Of a stretch of 5,291 bases of DNA, positions 1 through 5,291 are shown piece by piece. This stretch comes from Chromatiales bacterium (lineage in GTDB: Bacteria > Pseudomonadota > Gammaproteobacteria > JACCYU01), in NCBI GenBank assembly GCA_031177845.1, contig JAPSGG010000151.1, positions 1-5,291 of the forward strand, given 5' to 3'. The position numbers and the translations under genes were made by a program. Under the pieces are notes generated by a model. The model saw only the letters and a program-made list of their open reading frames with translations, did not search any database and was not told the origin of the DNA. Each line of letters starts with the position of its first letter. Within the stretch, counting starts at the first letter, position 1.

Positions 1-93
1 AGAACGAAGCCCGCAGTCGCCATTGTAGATGAGTGCGGGGAAGAAACGCCGCGCTTAACACCAGCCTTACCTGCTGAAACCGAACCTTCATGA
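1..93 (+). other. Possible C-terminal end of a gene cut by the left edge (weak)
   Basis: The first forward frame is open from base 1 to a TGA at 91-93, giving about 30 residues rich in Pro, Glu and Thr (ending PALPAETEPS). The other two forward frames close within about 30 bases. The composition would suit a disordered protein tail, but the stretch is too short to identify and a run this long is common by chance. The reverse strand is also open here, from an ATG at 91-89 to the left edge, but without a ribosome binding site. I recognise neither product. This is recorded only as a possible gene end. Confidence 0.15.
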
Positions 94-126
94 GGTTGCA
101 TCGCGGTTGACGCCTTGCCTCCGCGC

Positions 127-331
127 CCGCATGCGGTGACCCTCAAGCGGGCGCCAACACCTACCGCTATGATGCCAATGGCAACATGGAAGCCGCGGCC
201 GGCCGCACGCTAGCTTGGAACAGAGCCAATCTGGCCACGCAGATCCAACAGTGCACCACCCGCTTAATCTTCCCCATGGGCCCGATCAAACACGCCATAG
301 GCAGAGGCCGGTGGTGAGCGGGAGTACCGAG
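127..331 (+). pseudogene. Decayed RHS/YD-repeat protein fragment with two frame changes
   Basis: Three pieces of an RHS repeat core can be read in order, each in a different forward frame. At 127-141 frame 1 gives PHAVT, the short motif that commonly precedes the final YD repeats of RHS proteins. From about 144 to 260 frame 3 gives QAGANTYRYDANGNM, followed by AGRTLAW and NLATQI, a textbook YD-repeat unit. From about 275 frame 2 gives HGPDQTRHRQ, matching the usual YGPD-x-x-R-Y-x-Q stretch that comes next in RHS cores. Intact family members are often over 1,000 residues and are polymorphic toxins or cell-surface proteins with a variable C-terminal toxin. Here there is no start, no N-terminal repeat array and no toxin domain, and frame 3 stops at 315-317. 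The order of motifs makes chance similarity unlikely. The two frame changes, near 141-144 and 260-275, indicate decay. How much lies beyond the left edge is unknown; nothing RHS-like is visible in 1-120. Confidence 0.66.
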
Positions 332-342
332 ATGATTTGCAT

Positions 343-377
343 CAAGGCGATTCCTCAAATGAGGCAATCGCATCTTG
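343..377 (-). terminator. Hairpin downstream of the DUF6231 gene, possible terminator
   Basis: The arms at 347-356 and 361-371 pair over 10 bp (GCGATTCCTC with GAGGCAATCGC, one bulged base) around the loop AAAT. The stem can be extended by CAAG (343-346) with CTTG (374-377) across a two-base bulge. It begins 23 nt past the leftward TAG at 403-401, the right place for the end of the rnd-DUF6231 transcript. No clear U-tract follows on the minus strand, so it is not a canonical intrinsic terminator; it could instead protect an mRNA 3' end. The structure is seen directly; the function is inferred. Confidence 0.35.
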
Positions 378-400
378 AATCTTGCTTTCTAGAGATCCCT

Positions 401-898
401 CTACCACCTCTCCACATCCCACCTGTGCGGATTCGCCCAGTGTTTGCTATTGAGCCAGTCCGGCGTCAGCTTGTAGTCGTAGATATCGTAGTAATAAATG
501 CTAAGCAGTTTGTCGCCGACCCCATATTGCCTGACGGGGTGTAACCCGTGGGCGATCAGTTCGCCATTGTCCCAATGGCTGACCAGTTCTGGCCACTGAT
601 CGCCGATCGGCACGGCTGCATATACCACGTTACTGTATAGATCCCTGAGTCGAGCAATGACGGTGCTGGCTTCGCGTTTATCCATGTGTTCCAAGGTGGC
701 GGCGACGATTGCGACTTGGCTGCGGCCGGGATTGAAGTCGTGTGCCAGCAGCTCCGTGCCAGAGATGCGCGTATAAGCGACGTCACCCGTGCCGCGCACA
801 AGCTTGCGCCACAACGGCTCGGAGGCGGGCATCACGGCCAGCACACGATCGGGGCGAAGGCCTTTGACGGTATGGATAATGTCGTCGCGCCAGTTCAC
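401..898 (-). CDS. DUF6231-type protein of unknown function, second gene after rnd
   Basis: This encodes a soluble protein of about 165 residues without signal peptide or membrane helix. I place it in DUF6231, a gammaproteobacterial family without known function, because of its conserved tail: an aromatic run YYYDIYDYK (residues 135-143) followed by PDWLNSKHWANP (146-157) and a C-terminal Trp. The N-terminal half looks like alternating strands and helices: RVLAV (18-22), then QVAIVAATLEHMDK (61-74), a helix, then VVYAAVP (91-97). This recalls the late strands of a class I methyltransferase-like Rossmann fold, where LEH follows strand 4. A glycine-rich SAM loop is missing, so catalysis is not supported. 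The start is uncertain. GTG at 898 lies 5 nt beyond the rnd stop and gives an N-terminus of about family length. A TTG at 907 overlaps that stop, and an ATG at 964 would overlap rnd by 61 nt. No strong ribosome binding site separates them. The tight spacing implies co-transcription and probable translational coupling with rnd. Confidence 0.8.
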   Translation of the reverse strand: MNWRDDIIHTVKGLRPDRVLAVMPASEPLWRKLVRGTGDVAYTRISGTELLAHDFNPGRSQVAIVAATLEHMDKREASTVIARLRDLYSNVVYAAVPIGDQWPELVSHWDNGELIAHGLHPVRQYGVGDKLLSIYYYDIYDYKLTPDWLNSKHWANPHRWDVERW

Positions 899-903
899 CG
901 GAT

Positions 904-2076
904 TCAATTTTCCGTTGCGCTGGCTTGCACCACGCGCAATTTGCCTTGTTGCACGCCGATGCATAGTTCACCGGCCAGCATCTGTTGCAGGGTGCGGCCC
1001 GCGAGCCGCGCCCGCCAGCTGTGTAATATCGGCACATCCGTGTCGCCCAGCACCAGGCGCTCGAGTGCGCCGCGCGTAGCAATGGCGGCGGGGCTTACCT
1101 CGTGCAGCGCCGCCTGGTTGCGCACCAGCGCCATCAGCATGTCGACCGTGGCTTCCTGCTCGGGGCTCAAGCGCCGCTGCGGTGGCGGCTGCGGCCAGTC
1201 CGATTCGGGTTCCTGCAATGCCGCGTCGATGGTGGCGATGATGGTGGAGCCGTATTGCTCCGTCTGATTCCGTTGTAGCCCTCGCATGCGGCTGAGCGCA
1301 GCCTGATCGCGGGGCGCCAGGCGCGCAAGGTCGACCAGCAAGGGATCCGCTAGCACCCATTTGCGCGGCAGATCACGGCTTGCCGCCTCGCGCTCCCGCC
1401 ATGCGGCCAGCGCGCGCAGGATGTTCAACTGACGCGGCGCCAATCTATGCAGCCCGCCAATACGCCGCCATGCGCTCCGGGGATCGACGCGGTAGCTCTC
1501 CGCACGGCACAGCCGCTCGAGGTCGTCCGCCAGCCAGTCCGCGCGATTTCTGCTGGTCAAAAGCGCGTTCAACCGCGAATATAACGCATGCAGATAACGC
1601 ACATCGTCCGCCGCGTAGCGGATCTGTCCCGCATCCAGCGGACGCAGGCACCAGTCGCTGCGGCTGTGAGCCTTAGTCAACTCCACGCCCAGTACCTGCC
1701 GCACCAGATTCGCGTAACCGACCTGCTCGCCAAATCCAAGCAGGCTTGCCGCGACCTGGGTGTCGAACACCGGCCGGGGCGGCTCGCCGCGCAACAAATA
1801 AAAGATTTCCAAATCCTGATACGCTGCGTGTAGTACTTTCGTGACATGCGGGTCATAGATCACATCCAACAGCGGCGCCAGCGACTTGAGTGCCAGTGGG
1901 TCCACGCACGCAACGATCTCAGGTGTGGCGACCTGCAGTAGGCATAGCCGCGGATAGTAGGTTCGCTCGCGCATGAATTCGGTGTCGAGCGCGATCCATG
2001 CGTGCTCCTTCAGACGCGCGCAAAGTGATAGGAGCGCCTGCGGCGTATCGATGAAAAAATCTTCTTTTTGAACCAT
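904..2076 (-). CDS. rnd: Ribonuclease D (3'-5' exoribonuclease, DEDDy family with HRDC domain)
   Basis: RNase D trims the 3' ends of tRNA precursors and other small structured RNAs in the cytoplasm, using two metal ions. At 390 residues it is close to the usual length (about 375). All five catalytic positions of the DEDDy exonuclease are visible: D31 and E33 in LDTEFMRERTYYP, D88 in LHAAYQDLE, and Y154 with D158 in YAADDVRYLH. Exonuclease motif II is flanked by VFDTQVAASLLG (103-114). An HRDC nucleic-acid-binding domain follows at about 210-290, starting HRLAPRQLNILRAL and including RDLPRKWVLADPLL. The remaining C-terminal helical part, about 300-380, fits the second HRDC-like domain of bacterial RNase D. 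The ATG at 2076 puts the first catalytic Asp at 31, compared with 28 in the E. coli enzyme as I recall, so this start fits. Its ribosome binding site is poor. It is divergent from the ChaN-family gene and leads the DUF6231 gene. Confidence 0.96.
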   Translation of the reverse strand: MVQKEDFFIDTPQALLSLCARLKEHAWIALDTEFMRERTYYPRLCLLQVATPEIVACVDPLALKSLAPLLDVIYDPHVTKVLHAAYQDLEIFYLLRGEPPRPVFDTQVAASLLGFGEQVGYANLVRQVLGVELTKAHSRSDWCLRPLDAGQIRYAADDVRYLHALYSRLNALLTSRNRADWLADDLERLCRAESYRVDPRSAWRRIGGLHRLAPRQLNILRALAAWREREAASRDLPRKWVLADPLLVDLARLAPRDQAALSRMRGLQRNQTEQYGSTIIATIDAALQEPESDWPQPPPQRRLSPEQEATVDMLMALVRNQAALHEVSPAAIATRGALERLVLGDTDVPILHSWRARLAGRTLQQMLAGELCIGVQQGKLRVVQASATEN

Positions 2077-2101
2077 CAGTACTTAGGAGCACCAAAGCGC
2101 T
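2077..2101. promoter_or_regulatory. 25-bp divergent spacer between rnd and the ChaN-family gene
   Basis: Both genes start within this short spacer, so at least one promoter must lie inside the opposite gene's coding sequence. On the plus strand AGGAG at 2085-2089 is a good Shine-Dalgarno core for the ATG at 2102, though the 12-nt spacing is long. On the minus strand no comparable site precedes the rnd ATG. I could not identify convincing -35/-10 pairs. Nothing resembling a Fur box was seen, although ChaN in enterobacteria is iron-regulated. Confidence 0.45.
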
Positions 2102-3115
2102 ATGCGCGCGTTGTACGGCCGTTGGTTGATCATACTGGCGATAGGCGTGAGTTTGCCATGGTCTGCGTGGGCGTACGAGCATGCCCAAGAAGACTGGCAA
2201 GCCCTTCACCCTGCGAACCATCCCCTACTTGGAAAGATATGGGACGTGACGGGGGGGCGATTCATGCCGCCCGCCGCCTTATACCACCGGCTTCAACGCG
2301 CCCATTTCGTCTTGCTGGGAGAGGTGCACAGCAATCCAGATCACCATCGCTTGCAGCAGCGCGTGATCGAAAGCCTGGCCTCGCATGGCCGGCGGCCGGC
2401 GGTGGTGTTCGAGATGTTCGAGCGGAGCCATCAGCCGATCATCGAGCGGCTTCGAGGCCGCTATTCCGATGCGGCGGATCGCATCGCGCGCCAGACCGCA
2501 ATGGACGGTCGGGGCTGGCGCTGGCGGTTATACAAGCCGCTGGTCGAGGCGGTGCTTGCGCATGACCTGCCGCTGTTCGGCGCCGACTTATCGCGGTTGA
2601 CTGTTCGCGAAATCGTCGAGGAAGGTCTGGAGACGCTCGGCGCAGAACGAATCCAGTCTCTGGGGCTGGACGAGCCGCTTGCGCCGCGGGTGGCCGACGC
2701 GATGCGCGCCGACATCGTCGCCAGTCATTGCGGCTTTGCTCCGGAGACACTTATCGAGGGTATGATGGCGGCTCAGCGCGCGCGAGATGCCTCGCTTGCG
2801 GATGTTCTGATTGCGCACGCGGGCTACGATGGCGCCGTGCTGATCGCGGGTAGCGGACATGTGCGTGAAGACTGGGGAGTCCCTATCTATCTGCACCGGC
2901 GTGCGCCGGGCAAGACCATTTTCAACGTGGCTCTCGTGGAAGTCGTAGCGAGCAAAGTAAGACCCGAAGCATATGTCCCGGCAATTCCGGACGAGCAGCC
3001 ACCATTCGACTACCTGTGGTTCACGCCGGGCGGCCAGGCGGATGATTCTTGCGAGCAGTTCGAGGAACGTTTGCGTAAGCTCGATCAGACGAGCACGCCA
3101 AATCAGACTGACTAG
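2102..3115 (+). CDS. Exported ChaN-family (Tiki/ChaN fold) protein, possible haem binding
   Basis: The 337-residue product has a Sec signal peptide: basic MRALYGR, a hydrophobic stretch at 8-20, and a likely signal peptidase I site after A24 (SAWA-YE). No lipobox Cys is present, so unlike classical ChaN lipoproteins the mature form should be soluble in the periplasm or secreted. The ChaN core begins with LLGEVHSNPDHH (71-82), whose Glu/His set is the family signature also seen in Tiki proteases and erythromycin esterase-like folds. It continues with VVFEMFERSHQ (101-111), HCG (209-211), an AQRARDASLAD helix (224-234) and GSGHVREDWGVP (250-261). The C-terminal DYLWFTPG (303-310) is also typical. 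Campylobacter ChaN binds haem and is linked to iron uptake; that function is inferred here by family only. The start is supported by the signal peptide and by AGGAG 12 nt upstream. A hydrophilic tail of about 25 residues ends the protein. It stands alone on this strand, with 242 bp before the next gene. Confidence 0.88.
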   Translation: MRALYGRWLIILAIGVSLPWSAWAYEHAQEDWQALHPANHPLLGKIWDVTGGRFMPPAALYHRLQRAHFVLLGEVHSNPDHHRLQQRVIESLASHGRRPAVVFEMFERSHQPIIERLRGRYSDAADRIARQTAMDGRGWRWRLYKPLVEAVLAHDLPLFGADLSRLTVREIVEEGLETLGAERIQSLGLDEPLAPRVADAMRADIVASHCGFAPETLIEGMMAAQRARDASLADVLIAHAGYDGAVLIAGSGHVREDWGVPIYLHRRAPGKTIFNVALVEVVASKVRPEAYVPAIPDEQPPFDYLWFTPGGQADDSCEQFEERLRKLDQTSTPNQTD

Positions 3116-3357
3116 TGGGCTGTATCGGACATTTCAGTAGGTCGGGAATCCTTGTATGTTGAATCTTGGATGTTGTCGAGATGTTCAGGGCATGATCGGC
3201 TGCGGAATTCTGGGCAATGAACACCGCGGGAAAGCAGTCGCCATGTCCGGAGTGTTCTTAACTGCGTTCTAATTCTCTGGCGATGGGGCTACGATGCAAG
3301 CTGAAGCTGTGGCCCTCCATGTGCCCATCATTTGATCAACTCTTTTTGGGGACAACC
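3116..3357 (+). other. 242-bp intergenic gap between ChaN-family and GTPase genes
   Basis: No convincing gene, terminator hairpin or sigma-70 promoter was found in this stretch. It must contain the 5' region of the GTPase gene unless that gene is read through from upstream. One 38-codon open frame (ATG 3156 to TAA 3272) has a GGGA eight nucleotides before its ATG, but its product has no recognisable features. A longer in-frame GTPase start at 3283 lacks a ribosome binding site. A 7-bp inverted pair, CGGACAT near 3126 and ATGTCCG near 3243, is within chance expectation. Confidence 0.5.
3348..3352 (+). promoter_or_regulatory. Ribosome binding site that decides the GTPase start
   Basis: GGGGA lies five nucleotides before the ATG at 3358. 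The alternative in-frame ATG at 3283 has no purine-rich site in front of it, so 3358 is the better start. Confidence 0.6.
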
Positions 3358-4875
3358 ATGTTCTGGCGTCCAAGCAAACAGCTAAACGAGCGCATTGAGA
3401 GTCTGCGCGGACATCTCGCAAGCGAGAATCCGATACTGGTCGACGTGGTCGCAAGCTTTCAGGAGCTGGACCAAGTGGCCTACCGATTAGGACTCCTGAG
3501 CCGCAACGAATCCTTCGCGACGCGCATCTCCTGGTGGCCGATGATCGCGGTGCTGGGAACGTTCTCGGCTGGAAAGTCGACCTTCATCAATGAGTATCTG
3601 GGCGCCCGACTGCAGCAGACCGGCAATCAGGCGGTGGATGATCGATTCACGGTAATCTGCTACAGCTCCGATGGCAAGACGCGACTGCTGCCGGGTCTAT
3701 CGCTGGATGCCGATCCGAGATTTCCCTTCTATCAGATTAGCGCGGAGATCGATAAGGTAATTGACGGTGAGGGCGGCCGGATTAATGCCTACCTGCAGTT
3801 GAAGACCAGTCCTTCGGAAAACCTCCGCGGCAAGATCTTCATCGATTCTCCTGGCTTCGATGCCGATGAGCAGCGCAATTCCACGCTGCGCATCACCGAC
3901 CACATCATCGACCTGTCCGACCTGGTGCTGGTGTTCTTTGATGCCAGGCATCCGGAGCCGGGCGCCATGCAGGACACCCTGACGCATCTGGTAACCGGCA
4001 CTGTGCATCGTAACGATGCCAATAAGGTGCTCTTCATTCTTAATCAGGTGGATGTGACCGCGCGAGAAGATAATGCCGAGGACGTCGTCTCCGCCTGGCA
4101 ACGGGCGATCGCCAAAGGCGGGATCGCGAGTGGGCGCTTCTACACGATCTATAATGAGCAGGCTGCGGTGCCGATCGAGAACGAAGAGCTAAGAAGACGA
4201 TACCAATCCAAACGCGACGCGGACCTAGCGGAGATTCGCCAACGGATCTCGCAGGTCAGCGTGGAGCGCGTATACCGTATCGTGGGCTCTTTGGACAGCA
4301 TCGCCAATCGGATCGAGAAGCACAGTGTGCCCTTGCTGCGCGCAGCATTGGAGCGATGGTACCGGCGCGTGATGATGCTGGATCTGGCCATCATAGTGCC
4401 CATGCTCGCCCTGCTACTCGGCCTCAGCGTGTGGGCGGACTACTGGGTGGGTTTGAATTTCTCGCCGCCGTGGATCTATGCGCTAGGCGAGCCTTGGACT
4501 GCGCTTACCACGCTCGCTGTACTGCTAGTCGCCGGCATCCTGGGCATCCATTTCTGGCTACGCAGATTGTTGGCGCGACGTATCGCCCGCCAGCTCCGGG
4601 ACGATCAGGGGCCGGGCCATCTGGCGCAGGCGTTTTTGAAGAACACCCGCTTCCACATGAGCGTGTTTCGATCCACGCCCGTGGGCTGGGGCAGGGCGAG
4701 CCGCAAACGGGTCGCCAAGGTGCGGGAAGCGGCCGATCAGTTCGTGCAGAAGCTCAATGATCGCTATGCAAACCCGTCGGGCAGCACCGCAGGGCATGTG
4801 TCAGTGGCGCCAGGCCGCCAAGCCGAGAGAGAGACCAATGCCCGGGCGTGGCCGGCGCGGCAGGCATCAAGCTAG
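3358..4875 (+). CDS. Membrane-anchored dynamin-superfamily GTPase, EHD-like G domain
   Basis: The 505-residue protein has a large GTPase domain after a helical N-terminus (1-60). Visible motifs are the P-loop GTFSAGKST (67-75), DSPGF (163-167, G3) and NQVD (229-232, G4). Between and after them come PGLSLDADPRFPF (112-124) and VLVFFDARHPEPG (190-202). These align by eye with the PGNAL-VVDP-KPF and LLFDAH segments of eukaryotic EHD ATPases, so I place it in the EHD/dynamin superfamily. Two hydrophobic helices, about 341-359 and 380-401, with a 20-residue loop between them, form a membrane hairpin. The second is followed by a strongly basic stretch (RRLLARRIARQLR), consistent with both termini in the cytoplasm. 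About 90 residues follow, the last 30 of low complexity. Such proteins are expected to assemble on and bend or fuse membranes; the actual role here is unknown. The switch I threonine is unclear (D94-D95-R96-F97-T98). The start at 3358 is chosen because GGGGA precedes it; an ATG at 3283 would add 25 residues. It converges with mreD, so it is not in that operon. Confidence 0.87.
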   Translation: MFWRPSKQLNERIESLRGHLASENPILVDVVASFQELDQVAYRLGLLSRNESFATRISWWPMIAVLGTFSAGKSTFINEYLGARLQQTGNQAVDDRFTVICYSSDGKTRLLPGLSLDADPRFPFYQISAEIDKVIDGEGGRINAYLQLKTSPSENLRGKIFIDSPGFDADEQRNSTLRITDHIIDLSDLVLVFFDARHPEPGAMQDTLTHLVTGTVHRNDANKVLFILNQVDVTAREDNAEDVVSAWQRAIAKGGIASGRFYTIYNEQAAVPIENEELRRRYQSKRDADLAEIRQRISQVSVERVYRIVGSLDSIANRIEKHSVPLLRAALERWYRRVMMLDLAIIVPMLALLLGLSVWADYWVGLNFSPPWIYALGEPWTALTTLAVLLVAGILGIHFWLRRLLARRIARQLRDDQGPGHLAQAFLKNTRFHMSVFRSTPVGWGRASRKRVAKVREAADQFVQKLNDRYANPSGSTAGHVSVAPGRQAERETNARAWPARQASS

Positions 4876-4885
4876 CGCAGCTAGC
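4871..4885. terminator. Perfect hairpin spanning both convergent stop codons
   Basis: GCTAGC (4871-4876), loop GCA, GCTAGC (4880-4885). Each arm is itself a palindrome, so the sequence can fold as a 6-bp hairpin on either strand. The GTPase stop TAG (4873-4875) is in the left arm and the mreD stop (TAG read leftward, 4883-4881) is in the right arm. No T-run follows on either side, so intrinsic termination is doubtful. This is nevertheless the only structure between the two convergent genes. Confidence 0.3.
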
Positions 4886-5291
4886 GGATAGCGGCGCGTC
4901 CAGACACGCCTTGCAGCAGCACGAATACAAATGGCCACAGAACCATACTGCTCAGCACCGGCGACCAGTACAGCCACGACTCCGGAGCAACGCCGTGGAT
5001 GCCGTAGATCCACAGCAGCGCGCTCTTGTAAAGCAGTAGCATGAAACCGATGAAGATCGCCTGCTGATGGAGTGGGAACAGGCTCAAACGGTGATGCAGG
5101 CGTATGGTGATATAGGCGATGATGGCAAATCCCAGGGCGTGCGTCCCCAGTAGCCCTCCTTTCAAGGCATCGACGATGAGCCCCAGCAGCCAAGCGCTAC
5201 CGATGCCGATCTTGCGCGGCAGCGTCAGGATCCAGTAGATCAGCGTCAGGGCCATCCAATCCGGGCGCCAGGGGGCGGCCCAATCCAGCAG
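4881..5291 (-). CDS. mreD: Rod shape-determining protein MreD, N-terminus cut by the right edge
   Basis: MreD is an inner-membrane part of the elongasome, working with MreB, MreC, RodA and PBP2 to direct lateral peptidoglycan synthesis. The last 136 codons are visible. The frame stays open to the edge, and the residues before the internal Met at 5255 (PWRPDW) fit the family, so that Met is not the start. About 25 N-terminal residues, holding the first membrane helix, are missing from the usual length of about 160. Recognisable segments are LIYWILTLPRKIGIGSAW, the hallmark GLIVDALKGGLLGTHAL, the AIIAYITIRLHHR and QQAIFIGFMLLLYKSALLW helices, and the final WSPVLSSMVLWPFVFVLL followed by a short basic tail. 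mreC and mreB are expected just beyond the right edge. No further leftward gene follows, so mreD ends its operon here, unlike enterobacteria where maf and rng come next. Confidence 0.93.
   Translation of the reverse strand: MLDWAAPWRPDWMALTLIYWILTLPRKIGIGSAWLLGLIVDALKGGLLGTHALGFAIIAYITIRLHHRLSLFPLHQQAIFIGFMLLLYKSALLWIYGIHGVAPESWLYWSPVLSSMVLWPFVFVLLQGVSGRAAIR

Noticed and set aside
106..134. TTGACG at 106-111 as a possible -35 element
   Set aside because: No -10-like hexamer lies 16-18 bp downstream (GCATGC is found there), and it precedes only a decayed gene.
215..544. 109-codon forward open frame across the left region
   Set aside because: It joins an RHS-like segment to the antisense of the DUF6231 C-terminus; only the RHS part has protein-like signal, so it is not a gene.
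686..1267. 193-codon forward open frame opposite rnd and DUF6231
   Set aside because: Antisense shadow of two well-supported genes; rich in Cys, Arg and Ser and without any family motif.
2068..2565. 165-codon forward open frame overlapping the ChaN-family gene
   Set aside because: Frame-shifted reading of the ChaN-family gene, with Arg/Pro/Ala-rich composition typical of shadows.
375..3168. Shared 10-mer TTGAATCTTG at 375-384 and 3159-3168
   Set aside because: Several 10-base matches are expected by chance in 5.3 kb; flanks do not match, so it is not a repeat element.
3124..3250. Inverted pair CGGACAT / ATGTCCG around the intergenic gap
   Set aside because: A 7-bp inverted match about 110 bp apart is expected by chance in a gap of this size.
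3283..3357. 25-residue N-terminal extension of the GTPase
   Set aside because: No ribosome binding site before the ATG at 3283, while GGGGA precedes the ATG at 3358; the extra residues add no family feature.
4356..4760. 134-codon forward open frame inside the GTPase gene
   Set aside because: Out-of-frame shadow over the membrane-helix region; His/Arg/Pro-rich with no motif.

Overview
The window looks like chromosomal DNA from a moderately GC-rich gammaproteobacterium. RNase D, a DUF6231-type protein whose C-terminus matches the family as I remember it, a ChaN-family protein and MreD all have gammaproteobacterial character. Genus or order cannot be fixed from the sequence alone.

Layout from left to right. 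Positions 1-400 hold no intact gene. They carry a decayed fragment of an RHS/YD-repeat protein, readable only by moving through three forward frames (about 127-331), and a hairpin (343-377) that may end the leftward transcript. Next is a leftward pair: rnd (RNase D, 2076-904), followed after 5 nt by a small DUF6231-type gene (898-401), probably co-transcribed and translationally coupled. Only 25 bp separate the rnd start codon from a divergent rightward gene for an exported ChaN-family protein (2102-3115). After a 242-bp non-coding gap comes a rightward gene for a membrane-anchored dynamin-superfamily GTPase (3358-4875). Its G-domain motifs resemble eukaryotic EHD proteins, and it has a two-helix membrane hairpin near its C-terminus. 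It converges on the end of mreD (leftward, cut by the right edge); the two stop codons are 5 bp apart and lie in the two arms of one small perfect hairpin.

The genes do not form one pathway. They cover RNA 3'-end processing (rnd), a protein of unknown function (DUF6231), a possible haem/iron-related envelope protein (ChaN family), a probable membrane-remodelling GTPase, and the last gene of the rod-shape operon (mreBCD, with mreB and mreC expected beyond the right edge). I see no CRISPR array, tRNA, rRNA, insertion sequence or defence cassette. The least understood items are the EHD-like GTPase and the DUF6231 protein. The RHS relic suggests that the left edge borders a degraded accessory locus.
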